In this document: positions 29,248-38,544 of the stretch, one piece after another | How the letters are laid out: every line of letters begins with the position of its first letter | Position numbering within the stretch: position 1 is the first letter of the stretch | Assembly: GCF_023703085.1 (NCBI RefSeq) | Contig: NZ_JAMQJY010000001.1 | Span: 1,860,001 to 1,924,000, forward strand | Source: Alkalicoccobacillus plakortidis | Lineage (GTDB): Bacteria; Bacillota; Bacilli; Bacillales; Bacillaceae_D | Length of the DNA: 64,000 nucleotides | Reading direction: 5' to 3' | Program-made: the position numbers and the translations under genes | Notes under the pieces: generated by a model | The model's database searches: none | What the model was told of the DNA's origin: nothing | The model's input: the letters and a program-made list of their open reading frames with translations, nothing else

Positions 29248-30706
29248 TTATCCTTTTATAAAGACTGTTTTTACTTCGGTAAAGAATTCAATGGCAGCTG
29301 TTCCCTGCTCACGTGAGTGGGAGCTTGATTGTTTCATTCCACCAAATGGTGCTTGTAGTTCAACTCCAGCACTTTCAGCATTTACTCGAACTAGACCTGC
29401 ATCAACGTCTTCTATAAACGTCATCATTCGTGCAATGTTCGTCGTAAAAATAGATGCGCTTAATCCAAACTTTGTATCATTTGCAACATCAATTGCTTCC
29501 TCTAATCCATTTACTTTAATTAGTGCCAAGACTGGCCCAAAAATTTCTTCCTGTGCTATGCTCATTTTTGTATCTACTTCATCAAAAATGGCAGGCTCAA
29601 CATAATAACCGTCGGCGAGTCCATTTTCTTCTAATCGCTTTCCACCAAAAATGAGTTTTGCGCCTTCTTCTTTCCCTTTTTCAATATAAGAGAGTACTGT
29701 ATCAAGCTGGCTTGCGCTTACACTTGGTCCCATCCAAGCTACCTGAATCAAGGCCGTTTCCTACCTTAATTTCGCTAACTTTTGAAACTAATTTTTCTTT
29801 AAATGTTTCGTAGATTGCTTGGTCTACAATCACTCGACTAGTGGCTGTACATTTCTGTCCAGTCGATTTTAATCCACCACTAATTGTCGCTTCAACGGCC
29901 AGATCCAAGTCAGCATCATCAGCTACAATCACTGGGTTCTTTCCGCCCATCTCTAGCTGATATTTTCCTCCTCTAGCCAGAACAGATTGCCCAACTTTTT
30001 GACCAACTCCATCTGAACCAGTGAATGTTATCCCATCAACAAGCTTATGATCCGCAAGTCCTTGACCAATTACAGAACCTGAACCGGTTATGTAATTCAC
30101 AACTCCCTTTGGAAAACCAGCTTCAGCAAAACACTCCATTACCTTTGCAGCGGTTATTGATGCTTCTGATGCTGGTTTAAGCACAACGGCATTCCCATAA
30201 ATAAGGGCAGGTGCTACCTTCCAAATCGGAATCGCCACTGGAAAATTCCAAGGTGTAATCACACCAACCACACCAAGAGGTTTTCTTGTAGTGAACATAA
30301 AGGCATCTGCATCAGTTGAAGGAATCACATCTCCTGTTTTTCTCAAGCCCTCTCCTGCATAATAACGAAGAATGGCAACTCCTCTAGCTGTTTCGCCTTT
30401 TGCTTCTGGCAGTGTTTTTCCCATTTCTTTTGTCATCGTTTCAGCTACTTCATCGGTCCGTGATTCTAAAATATCGGCTGCCTTATATAAATAGGCTCCA
30501 CGGGCAGCACCCGTTAGTTTTCTCCACTGCTTCTGTGCAGCTGCTGCAGCTTCAATCGCTGTATTTAAATCTTTTTCTGTTGATTTCTGAAAAAGGCCAA
30601 CAACTTCTTTTGCTTTAGCTGGATTAATGCTCTCTCCAACCTCTCCTGTGGAACCCTCTACCCATGCACCATTAATGTAATTATTGTATTTGATTGCTTC
30701 TGCCAT
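29248..30706 (-). pseudogene. 2,5-dioxovalerate (alpha-ketoglutarate semialdehyde) dehydrogenase, frame broken at 29734
   Basis: NAD(P)-dependent aldehyde dehydrogenase, YcbD/GucD-like. The N-terminal part (29702-30706) holds the cofactor site, [17 protein letters not shown] and catalytic [11 protein letters not shown]; the C-terminal part (29248-29751) holds [12 protein letters not shown]. The frames join on removing one base from CCAAGC 29734-29739 (restoring [16 protein letters not shown]), giving 485 aa. ATG 30706 chosen over GTG 30718. Oxidises the product of KdgD to 2-oxoglutarate. The break is of the GCTTGG type. Confidence 0.88.
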
Positions 30707-30721
30707 GATGTACACCATCCT

Positions 30722-31639
30722 TTATGAATTTTGCGTTGTTTTTAATCCCCATGTTTCAAGTAATGCTTCAACTTCTGCGTGATCGGCTTCATTTAAAGCA
30801 GCTACCGGCTCACGTGTTTTTCCAGCTGTTAGACCAACAGCCTCCATCGCTTCCTTAATAACAACGACATTATTTCCGTTATTGTATTTGGCTCTTAAAT
30901 CTTCAAATGGTAAGACGTATTCCCAGACATCCCACGTTTGTTTGGTATTGTTTGTTCTAAGTGCCTCAAGTAATTCAAACGACTTACTAGGCAGGATGTT
31001 CACTAAACCAGAGGTAAATCCTACTGCACCTGCGTTCCAGTAATACGGTGCCCACTTTTCAGCGGTGCCACAAATCCACGCGATATTGTGTGAGCTTGGC
31101 ACTTCTCGAACCAATTTTGTAAAACGAGGTAGGTCGTTAATCGCATATTTGACACCTACCAGTCTTTCAAGTGGAGCCAATTCCTTCAGAACATCATCTG
31201 AAATATGTGGATCTTTAAAATAAACAAGGGTTGGCAAATCAACTTGTTCAATAATCGAACGGAAATAATTCGTTGCTCCTTCTGAAGTAATGTAAGGATG
31301 CACTGGCATATGAATCATAATAGCGTCTGCCCCTGCTTCTTTTGCATAGTTTCCAAGCTCAACTGCTGTCGGTACGGCATAGCCAACACCTGCAACAACA
31401 AGCGCCCTACCATTGACGTATTCTACAACTCTACGAATCTCTTCTTTTGCTTCATCAATTGATAGAGCATAGAACTCACTCGTATTCCCACATGGAACCA
31501 CCACTTTTAGTTCATGTTCGATTAAATACTCAATGTTTTCTTTCACTCCATCCCAGTTCACACTTAAATCATCATGAAATGCTGTAATAGGGATAGCTGA
31601 AATCGTTTCTAGTTTCTTAGCAAAAAGTTGGTAATCCAT
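30722..31639 (-). CDS. kdgD: 5-dehydro-4-deoxyglucarate dehydratase
   Basis: 305 aa from ATG 31639 (AAGGAGG five bases upstream). DapA/NAL-superfamily barrel with YFKDP and Schiff-base lysine in VGVKYAIND (about 185), plus the CGNTSEFYALS phosphate/carboxylate loop. Dehydrates and decarboxylates 5-keto-4-deoxyglucarate to ketoglutarate semialdehyde. Matches B. subtilis YcbC in family and in being next to a YcbD-like dehydrogenase and a YcbG-like regulator. Confidence 0.9.
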   Translation of the reverse strand: MDYQLFAKKLETISAIPITAFHDDLSVNWDGVKENIEYLIEHELKVVVPCGNTSEFYALSIDEAKEEIRRVVEYVNGRALVVAGVGYAVPTAVELGNYAKEAGADAIMIHMPVHPYITSEGATNYFRSIIEQVDLPTLVYFKDPHISDDVLKELAPLERLVGVKYAINDLPRFTKLVREVPSSHNIAWICGTAEKWAPYYWNAGAVGFTSGLVNILPSKSFELLEALRTNNTKQTWDVWEYVLPFEDLRAKYNNGNNVVVIKEAMEAVGLTAGKTREPVAALNEADHAEVEALLETWGLKTTQNS

Positions 31640-31697
31640 AGCTGCCTCCTTATGTTTTGTATGCGTTATCATTTTATTTAATAGAGTATTACCTCTA

Positions 31698-32384
31698 TTA
31701 TTCATTCTGATTAGAGAGTATAAATTCTGTTGTACGTAAGATATGCTGTTTCATTAATTGCTCAGCCAAATCGCCATCTCGTTGTTTTATTGCTTGAAAA
31801 ATAGCTGAGTGCTCTGCATAACCCTCTATGATTTCTTTGTTATATGAAAGAGCTCTTTTTCGAAATGCTTGGTCAAATGCTTTTACATTATCTAGCATGT
31901 TTTTAATCATTGCATTTGCTGCAAAATGAACAATCATCTCGTGAAAAGCAGTATTTTGCTGTAACAAAGCTTCAGCATCATGTTCTTCCTTTAACTGAGC
32001 CATTTTTGTTACTTGTTTTTCTAAAAGGTCTAGGTCTGACTCTGACATCTTCATTGCAGCCAATCGACAGCAAAGTCCTTCAATGGAAGCTCTGAGTAAC
32101 AGTATTTCCTCAATCGATGTATTGGCATATTCGGATACGTATGTCCCTTTGCGTGGCACCGTTTTAACAAAGCCCTCATTTCCAAGAATACGGAATGCTT
32201 CTTTTATTGGAGTTGTACTAATGCCCATTAGTTGTGAGAGTTCTCGTTCCTTTAGATGATCACCAGGTAGAAAATAGCCACTAACGATGGCCTCTTTAAT
32301 TTTCTCAACTGCGATCTCCCGCAAAGACTTAACACTTTCAACTCCAGAACTGAAAAAATCCTGTGCGAACGTCTGCTTTTTCAT
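31698..32384 (-). CDS. FadR-type GntR regulator of the aldarate operon (YcbG-like)
   Basis: 228 aa from ATG 32384 (GGAGG seven bases upstream). Winged helix about 20-85 (HLKERELSQLMGISTTPIKEAFRILGNEGFVKTVPRKGTYV), then an FCD effector domain (about 95-220) that in this family binds a metal and a carboxylate ligand. First gene of the minus-strand operon leading to kdgD and tctCBA. Two dyads upstream, one overlapping its leader, suggest autoregulation. Confidence 0.9.
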   Translation of the reverse strand: MKKQTFAQDFFSSGVESVKSLREIAVEKIKEAIVSGYFLPGDHLKERELSQLMGISTTPIKEAFRILGNEGFVKTVPRKGTYVSEYANTSIEEILLLRASIEGLCCRLAAMKMSESDLDLLEKQVTKMAQLKEEHDAEALLQQNTAFHEMIVHFAANAMIKNMLDNVKAFDQAFRKRALSYNKEIIEGYAEHSAIFQAIKQRDGDLAEQLMKQHILRTTEFILSNQNE

Positions 32385-32396
32385 GATGAATCCTCC

Positions 32397-32419
32397 ATTT
32401 GATATCTGATATATCAAAT
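32397..32419. promoter_or_regulatory. GntR operator candidate 1
   Basis: Arms ATTTGATAT / ATATCAAAT are perfectly inverted around CTGAT, ending 12 bp upstream of the GntR start codon and overlapping its leader. Confidence 0.6.
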
Positions 32420-32500
32420 ACTATAGTTGAAGTCTATACCTGTCAACCTCATCATACAGCCGCTTTTTAGAGACTGAGCCTCCTCCCAAAACCAACTAAT

Positions 32501-32520
32501 ATATCTGATATATCAGATAT
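32501..32520. promoter_or_regulatory. GntR operator candidate 2
   Basis: Perfect 20-bp palindrome ATATCTGATATATCAGATAT, sharing TCTGATATATCA with candidate 1. About 100 bp upstream of candidate 1, allowing looping or control of both divergent genes. Confidence 0.6.
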
Positions 32521-32641
32521 TATATTTATCTTAATAGTCAACACTAGGCTGTGTCAATACATAAACGAAAAAGATTATGCGCTTACATGTTGATTGCTTT
32601 TCCTTTATAGTGAAGAAAGAGAGTAGTTCGGGAGTGAGCTT

Positions 32642-32827
32642 ATGATTTTTTTATTAATTTTTACAGGGTTTATTTGTGTTGTTGGTTTAGTTGTTACCAT
32701 TATTTATATCAATACAACGGATCAAAACTATAGTAGCGAAAAAAGCTTTCGCAATCTTTCTTGGACCTACCTATTGCTCATTCCAATTGCCATATTTATT
32801 GTGATTGGATTAGCATATTTGATGTAA
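32642..32827 (+). CDS. Small two-TM membrane protein
   Basis: 61 aa. Two hydrophobic helices (about 2-24 and 42-60) flank a polar loop (NTTDQNYSSEKSFRNLS). ATG with GGGAGTGAG before it, followed by a strong terminator, so this is a plausible real gene despite its size. Family not recognised. Confidence 0.6.
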   Translation: MIFLLIFTGFICVVGLVVTIIYINTTDQNYSSEKSFRNLSWTYLLLIPIAIFIVIGLAYLM

Positions 32828-32831
32828 GTGT

Positions 32832-32879
32832 AAAAAAGCCGAACCATTAGGAATGATTCCTCTTGGTTCGGCTTTTTTT
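32832..32879. terminator. Bidirectional terminator
   Basis: Stem AAAAAAGCCGAACCA / TGGTTCGGCTTTTTT between the small membrane protein (+) and the convergent aldolase gene (-). Confidence 0.88.
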
Positions 32880-32886
32880 ATAGCTT

Positions 32887-33723
32887 TTATTTATTTTGAT
32901 ATAGCTTAATGATTTTCTCCATGTGCCCAATCATTTTGTTTTGGGCTTCAGTCATTACTGAGCTTAGATGTGCGTTTGGGTTCTCTTCTAGTGCTTCGGC
33001 TATGGTTGTTACTGCTGTAAGTGAAATTTCTGTGTTTACATTAATCTTTCGAATTCCATAATCGATCGCTTTTAACACTTGATCCTCTGGTGTTCCTGAA
33101 CCACCATGTAGCACGAGTGGTATTTGAATTTTTTCTGCTATTTCTTTTAATAAGTCAAACTGTAGCTTTGGTTCCCCTTTATACATCCCGTGTACCGTTC
33201 CAATAGATGCAGCAAGGAAATCAACACCTGTTTCAGTGACAAACTGTGCTGCTTCTGTAGGATCCGTTAAACGCCCGTCTCCCTCTTCTTCATCAGAAAA
33301 ATCTCCTTTTTCCATTGAACCGATTTCAGCCTCAACGTGCACACCTTTTGCATGAGCCAGTTCAACTACTTCTTTTGTCAGTCTAATGTTCTCTTCTAAT
33401 GAATGAGGAGAACCGTCAAACATAACAGATGAGAATCCAGCTTGAATGGCTCGCTTAATTGTATCTATTTCATAGCTATGATCTAAATGAAGTGCAACCG
33501 GAACAGTTGCTAACTCAGCAAATTTGATCGCAAATGCCGCAAACGCTTCCAAATTCATGTAATCTTTATATCGTTCTCCGTAAGCGATTAATACCCCTTG
33601 GTTTGCTTTTTCAGCTGCCTGAATAGCTGCTTGAACCGTTTCTGCGTTATAACAATTAAAAGCCGCGATAGCAGCGTTATCTTGTTCAGCCTGTGTTAAA
33701 AGCTCTTTAGTTGAGACAAACAT
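32887..33723 (-). CDS. Class II ketose-bisphosphate aldolase (FbaA/GatY/KbaY-like)
   Basis: 278 aa, zinc-dependent class II aldolase. LHLDHSY (about 80-86) includes the catalytic Asp and first zinc His; further metal ligands lie in GTVHGMYKGEP and PLVLHGGSGTPEDQV. NVNTEISLTA is the phosphate-binding loop. Cleaves a ketose phosphate to DHAP plus an aldehyde. Divergent from the RpiR-GntP-LtnD-OtnK genes with shared RpiR-type sites, so it probably handles the phosphorylated product of OtnK rather than glycolytic fructose bisphosphate. Confidence 0.85.
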   Translation of the reverse strand: MFVSTKELLTQAEQDNAAIAAFNCYNAETVQAAIQAAEKANQGVLIAYGERYKDYMNLEAFAAFAIKFAELATVPVALHLDHSYEIDTIKRAIQAGFSSVMFDGSPHSLEENIRLTKEVVELAHAKGVHVEAEIGSMEKGDFSDEEEGDGRLTDPTEAAQFVTETGVDFLAASIGTVHGMYKGEPKLQFDLLKEIAEKIQIPLVLHGGSGTPEDQVLKAIDYGIRKINVNTEISLTAVTTIAEALEENPNAHLSSVMTEAQNKMIGHMEKIIKLYQNK

Positions 33724-33738
33724 AATACCCCTCCGTTA

Positions 33739-33859
33739 ATGTAGTTTTATTACAATAATCACTATGATAACGCTATTTTCGACAATATTCAACCTTATTT
33801 ATGTAGTAAAACTAATAAAAACTCTTGTGTAAGCGGTTATCATGTAGTAATATTACTAC
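33739..33859. promoter_or_regulatory. Three RpiR-type operator candidates in the divergent region
   Basis: GTAGTAATATTACTAC (33844-33859) is a perfect 16-bp palindrome just before the rpiR ribosome-binding site. Related sites TGTAGTTTTATTACA (about 33740-33754) and TGTAGTAAAACTAAT (about 33802-33816) lie towards the aldolase gene. The shared GTAGT/ACTAC or ATTAC ends suggest one regulator controlling both directions. Confidence 0.6.
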
Positions 33860-33880
33860 GAACATGGAGGTGATTCATCG

Positions 33881-34725
33881 TTGTCCAGTTTTCAACAACG
33901 TGTAGAACAAAAAAAGAATCCATTACCGCATCTGAGCGGAAGATTATTAATCAGTTAAATCAACATGATAAACCATTCTTACTTTCAATGAATGAATTAT
34001 CACTATTAAGTCAAGTGAGTGAGCCAAGTGTCGTTCGATTATATCGCAAGCTTGGTTACGCTAGTTATCAAGAATTAAAGGTCGCACTTGCTCAAGAGCT
34101 CGCAGAATCAAGATCAGCTGTGTCAGAAACTCATGATATCCAGGTTGGTGATCAGGCAGATGTTGTATTCGAAAAAATTTCAGATCAGATTAGTTCTGCG
34201 TTAGCCATGACCAAAGATACTTTAAATGTAACGACTATAGAACAGGCAGTATTCGCCCTTCAGCAGGCCAAACGTCTTTACTTTTTTGGCCAAGGACTCT
34301 CAGGAACAATTGCTGAGGATGGAGCGCATAAATTTATGCGGTTAGGTGAAACAACTCTGTCGGTTAAAGATCCACATTATCAAGCTATTTATGCAAGCCA
34401 TATGAACGATCAAGACGTTGTTATTGCAATCTCGCACTCCGGTGAAACCGTTGACATTATTGATGTGATTGAAATCGCTAAGAGTAATGGTGCTCAAGTC
34501 ATTGTAATTACGTCTAATCGAAATACAACACTTGCAAGTATGGCAACGTATCTTCTATTAACACAAGCATCAGAAACAAACAAGCGTTCCGATGCAATGG
34601 TTTCAAGGATTGTTCAGCTTGCTTTAATTGATACGATGTATACAAGGATGGTTGCTTTAGGTGGCGACAGATTAACAAGTAGAGTCAATCAATCAAGACT
34701 CGCTGTTACACGTATGAAGAAATAA
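33881..34725 (+). pseudogene. RpiR-family regulator with SIS domain, frame broken in a poly-A run
   Basis: TTG start at 33881 with a strong GGAGGTGAT. The frame begins LSSFQQRVEQKK, then shifts at a run of seven A (33909-33915). One more A would give VEQKKESITASERKIINQLNQHD and join the main frame, total 281 aa. N-terminal helix-turn-helix (LSLLSQVSEPSVVRLYRKLGYASYQELK), then a SIS phosphosugar-binding domain (about 110-250; LYFFGQGLSGTIAEDGAHKF, VVIAISHSGETVDI). Probably senses a phosphorylated tetronate. A homopolymer miscount is the simplest cause of the break. Confidence 0.85.
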
Positions 34726-34765
34726 TCTTGCACTTAAAAAGAAAGTACAGTAGAGGTGAACCATT

Positions 34766-36130
34766 TTGCTAACAGGAACAGGGTTAATCATTGGTTTTAT
34801 AGCCGCTTTAGTTGTGTTATTTGTCTTAATTATTAAATTGAAATGGGACGCTTTTATCTCACTCTTAGTGGTTGCAATTGGCATTGGCCTTATGTCTAAC
34901 ATTAGTGTACGAGACCTTCCCGGAGTTATTGCAGATGGGTTTGGAGGCACTTTGGCGGGTGTCGGGATATTAATTGGACTTGGAATCATATTTGGTCAAT
35001 TTCTTGCTGCATCAGGTGCAATTGAAAAAATTGCATCATCTATGATAAACGCATTTGGTGTTAAACGCTCACCAATCGCACTTTCTGCTACGGCAACAAC
35101 TGTAGCTATTCCCGTATTTTTTGATGCTGCTTTTATCATTTTAAATAAACTGGTTCAAAGCCTATCAATAAAAACAAAAATATCATTGGCCACGTTTGTT
35201 GCGATTCTAGCCATTGGTTTAATTGTATCGCACAGCTTGATCATTCCAACTCCTGGTCCACTTATTGTTGCAGATCAAACTAATTCTGATATAGGCATAT
35301 TTTTTATCTATGGATTATTAGTAGCCATTCCCGCAACTTTAGTAGGTGGAGTTTTATATGGACGTTTTATAGGAAAGCGCATACCTACAGGTAATCGATT
35401 AGATGATGTAACAGAAAATTTGGAACTAGTAGACACTCATTCGAGTCAAAAAAACATACCAACTTGGTTAGCATTCGCTATGCTTGCTCTACCAATAGTA
35501 CTAATACTTTCAAATACCGTTATGAATTTAGTATTTGTAAATAATCCCGAACACATTATCCCTACTTTTTTCGCCTTAATTGGGGACAAAAATGCCGCTC
35601 TATTAATTAGTGTAATAGTAGCAATGTTTGCATTAAAGCCATATTTAATTGAAGATACAAATTCCGTTATGAACCAGGCTTTTAATTCATCAGGTATGGT
35701 TCTCCTCATTACAGGTGCAGGTGGCGCATTTGGGAAAGTGGTTCAAGAAACCGGCATTGGTGATTTGCTCATTAATATGATGCAAGGAGTGAACATGCCA
35801 GTTCTTTTACTTGCCTTCTTATTTGCTCAGCTTCTTCGCGCAGCGTTAGGAAGTGCAACTGTGGCCCTCATTACAACATCAACGATTTTAGGTCCAATGG
35901 CAGCAGAGCTAGGTGCATCTCCAGTCTTATTAGGACTTGCTATTTGCGCAGGTGGAATTGGATTATCTCTACCTAACGATTCAGGCTTCTGGGTAGTAAG
36001 TAAATTTGGAAGACTAACCATGATGGAAACGTTACGTGTATGGAGCTTAGGTGGATTAATCGCTGGTATTACGGCACTTGGGTTTATTTACTTCCTAACA
36101 TTGTTCCAAAACGTTTTACCAGGATTGTAG
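34766..36130 (+). CDS. GntP-family gluconate/acid-sugar permease
   Basis: 454 aa, about 12 membrane helices; TTG start with GAGGTG seven bases upstream. GntP landmarks are GFGGTLAGVGILIGLGIIFGQFLAASGAIEKIA and AALGSATVALITTSTILGPMAAELG. In the equivalent E. coli ygb cluster the permease YgbN belongs to the same family. Imports the sugar acid metabolised by LtnD and OtnK. Confidence 0.9.
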   Translation: MLTGTGLIIGFIAALVVLFVLIIKLKWDAFISLLVVAIGIGLMSNISVRDLPGVIADGFGGTLAGVGILIGLGIIFGQFLAASGAIEKIASSMINAFGVKRSPIALSATATTVAIPVFFDAAFIILNKLVQSLSIKTKISLATFVAILAIGLIVSHSLIIPTPGPLIVADQTNSDIGIFFIYGLLVAIPATLVGGVLYGRFIGKRIPTGNRLDDVTENLELVDTHSSQKNIPTWLAFAMLALPIVLILSNTVMNLVFVNNPEHIIPTFFALIGDKNAALLISVIVAMFALKPYLIEDTNSVMNQAFNSSGMVLLITGAGGAFGKVVQETGIGDLLINMMQGVNMPVLLLAFLFAQLLRAALGSATVALITTSTILGPMAAELGASPVLLGLAICAGGIGLSLPNDSGFWVVSKFGRLTMMETLRVWSLGGLIAGITALGFIYFLTLFQNVLPGL

Positions 36131-36177
36131 AACACTAAAGAGAGAAAATATATTCACAAAAAAGGATGGAGATTTAA

Positions 36178-37080
36178 ATGAATAAACGAGTTGGATTTAT
36201 CGGACTAGGAATTATGGGAACACCTATGGCAAGAAACTTAATACAAAAAGGTTTTACTGTCACAGTTTTTGATCTAAATACAGCAACAGTTGAGCAATTA
36301 GCATCTGAGGGAGCCACTCCTGCCACTTCAGGAAAAGAAGTAGCCCAGCAAAGTGACTACATCATTACCATGCTTCCTAAAGGAGAGCATGTTCGCATGG
36401 CTGTTTTTGGTGAAAACGGAGTAATGGAAGGTGCTTCTAAAGGGTTAGTCATTGTCGATATGAGTTCAGTATCCCCTGTTGATTCAAAAGAAATGGCGAT
36501 ACTAGCCGAAACAAAAGGCGTACATTTCCTTGATGCACCAGTAAGTGGAGGCGAGCCAAAAGCAATTGACGGTACACTTGCCATTATGGTCGGAGGACCA
36601 GAAGCACAGTTTGAAGAAGTGAAACCTGTTCTTGCTGCGATGGGTACTGATATTGTGCTTGTTGGTGATAGTGGTTGTGGTACAACTGCAAAGCTTGCCA
36701 ACCAAATCATTGTGAACCTAAATATTGCAGCTGTTTCTGAAGCTCTAACTCTAGCTTCAAAGGCTGGTATTGATATCGATAAAATGTACCAAGCGATTCG
36801 TGGAGGTCTAGCTGGAAGTACAGTTATGGATGCTAAGATCCCAATGATTCTTGATCGTAACTTTAAAGCAGGTGGACGAGTTGATATTAACCTTAAAGAC
36901 CTGACAAATGTAATGAACACGGCACACGAGCTTTCTGTGCCACTCCCTTTATCTAGCCAGTTGCTTGAGATTTTCCATTCATTAAAAGCAGATGGAAAGG
37001 AAGCATTAGATCACGCAAGCATCGTGCAGCATTACGAGAAAATGGCTAATGTAACCGTTGAAAGAAAGGAGCAAAACTAA
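36178..37080 (+). CDS. ltnD: L-threonate/D-erythronate dehydrogenase (LtnD; beta-hydroxyacid dehydrogenase family)
   Basis: 300 aa. Rossmann motif GFIGLGIMGTPMARNL at 5-20, substrate-binding DAPVSGGEPKA (about 119-129) and catalytic lysine in TTAKLANQIIV (about 170). Family members oxidise 3-hydroxy acids such as tartronate semialdehyde, L-threonate or D-erythronate; being next to OtnK favours a four-carbon acid. Its stop overlaps the otnK start by 1 nt. Confidence 0.82.
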   Translation: MNKRVGFIGLGIMGTPMARNLIQKGFTVTVFDLNTATVEQLASEGATPATSGKEVAQQSDYIITMLPKGEHVRMAVFGENGVMEGASKGLVIVDMSSVSPVDSKEMAILAETKGVHFLDAPVSGGEPKAIDGTLAIMVGGPEAQFEEVKPVLAAMGTDIVLVGDSGCGTTAKLANQIIVNLNIAAVSEALTLASKAGIDIDKMYQAIRGGLAGSTVMDAKIPMILDRNFKAGGRVDINLKDLTNVMNTAHELSVPLPLSSQLLEIFHSLKADGKEALDHASIVQHYEKMANVTVERKEQN

Positions 37081-38510
37081 TGAAGACCGAAAAAACCTCA
37101 GAGCTACTAGCCCGCATCCCTTCTATTAATAGAGAGGCTGTTCAATCAAAGCTAAAAGACGAGTTATCAAGCTCTGCCTATAAAATTGTGGTACTGGATG
37201 ATGATCCAACAGGAATTCAAACCGTTCATGGTGTTTCTGTTTATACGGATTGGTCAAAAAATTCGATCCAAGCAGGCTTTCGTGAACAAAACCGTATCTT
37301 CTTTTTACTAACCAATTCACGTGGATTCACAACAGCAGAAACCATTAAGGCCCATACTGAAATTGCAGAACGTGTTCAAACGATCTCAGATCAAGAAGGT
37401 GTACCTTACGTGCTTATTAGCCGAGGAGATTCTACCCTACGTGGACACTATCCTTTAGAGACTGTTACGTTAAAAAATACAATCGAGGCTGCTTCTTCTG
37501 CAACATTTGATGGAGAAGTAATCATGCCATTTTTTAAAGAAGGTGGCCGTCTAACGATTGATAATGTTCATTATGTACAGTACGGAGAGGACCTTGTGCC
37601 TGCTGGCGAAACGGAATTCGCTAAAGACCGCACGTTTGGATTCAAAGCTTCGCACCTGGGTGAATGGGTAGAAGAAAAAACCAAAGGCGAGTTTAAAAAG
37701 GAAGACTGCATTTACATCACTCTTGAAACGCTAAGAGCCGCTGATGTTGAAACGATTAAGAATCAACTGATGTCTGCTACAGAATTTCAAAAGATCATTG
37801 TGAATGCTGTTGACTACGTCGATGCCGAAGTCTTTGTTACAGCTTTTCTACAAGCAATAAAAGAAGGCAAACATTTTCTCTGCCGCAGTGCCTCTGCATT
37901 AACAAAAGTTATAGGAGGCGTATCAGACAAAGCCTTATTAAAACGTGAGGAACTGATTACCGAAGACACGGGACATGGTGGATTAATCGTTGTTGGTTCG
38001 CACGTTCAAAAAACAACAGAACAGTTAAATGCCTTAATCGAAAGTAATCTAGTAGAAGCTATTGAATTTGATGTACACCTTGTATTAGATGAGGAGAAAT
38101 TCGCTCACGAAATTGAACGAGTTCGCACAACTATCGAAGAACTCATTACCTCTGGAAAATCCGTTGTTTACTACACAAGACGCGAGAGATTAGACCTTGG
38201 CGAAAACCGCCAAGAAGAAGAATTAATGTTATCTGTTAAAATTTCCGATGCTGTCACAAGCATAGTTAGTGACTTAACTGTTCGTCCTAACTACATCATT
38301 GCAAAAGGCGGCATTACCTCCAGCAGTGTTGGTACTACTGGACTTTCAGTGAAACGCGCAGATGTAGCCGGTCAAATCAAACCTGGAATCCCTGTCTGGA
38401 AAACCGGAGCCGAAAGCAAGTTCCCTGGCTGTGCCTACATCGTCTTCCCTGGTAACGTCGGACAAGCAGAAACATTAAAAGAAGCCGTTGAAGTATTAGA
38501 AGGTAAATAA
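37080..38510 (+). CDS. otnK: Four-carbon acid-sugar kinase OtnK (DUF1537)
   Basis: 476 aa with the two DUF1537 domains: N-terminal (about 30-280) with VVLDDDPTGIQTVHGV and SRGDSTLRGHYPLE, and C-terminal (about 310-470) nucleotide-binding with VVGSHVQKTTEQL and IIAKGGITSSSVG. Phosphorylates 3-oxo-tetronates in threonate/erythronate catabolism. It starts 1 nt inside the ltnD stop. No OtnC (AraD-like decarboxylase) or OtnI isomerase gene is nearby. Confidence 0.85.
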   Translation: MKTEKTSELLARIPSINREAVQSKLKDELSSSAYKIVVLDDDPTGIQTVHGVSVYTDWSKNSIQAGFREQNRIFFLLTNSRGFTTAETIKAHTEIAERVQTISDQEGVPYVLISRGDSTLRGHYPLETVTLKNTIEAASSATFDGEVIMPFFKEGGRLTIDNVHYVQYGEDLVPAGETEFAKDRTFGFKASHLGEWVEEKTKGEFKKEDCIYITLETLRAADVETIKNQLMSATEFQKIIVNAVDYVDAEVFVTAFLQAIKEGKHFLCRSASALTKVIGGVSDKALLKREELITEDTGHGGLIVVGSHVQKTTEQLNALIESNLVEAIEFDVHLVLDEEKFAHEIERVRTTIEELITSGKSVVYYTRRERLDLGENRQEEELMLSVKISDAVTSIVSDLTVRPNYIIAKGGITSSSVGTTGLSVKRADVAGQIKPGIPVWKTGAESKFPGCAYIVFPGNVGQAETLKEAVEVLEGK

Positions 38511-38544
38511 GTTGAATCGGAAAGAGGCTGGGACATAACTAGTC

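Noticed and set aside
33766..33845. cre sites in the aldolase/rpiR divergent region (TGATAACGCTATTTTC, TGTAAGCGGTTATCA)
   Set aside because: Each misses consensus positions or has an extra base; too weak to annotate.
36357..36920. 187-codon antisense ORF within ltnD
   Set aside because: Shadow frame of a well-conserved dehydrogenase gene.
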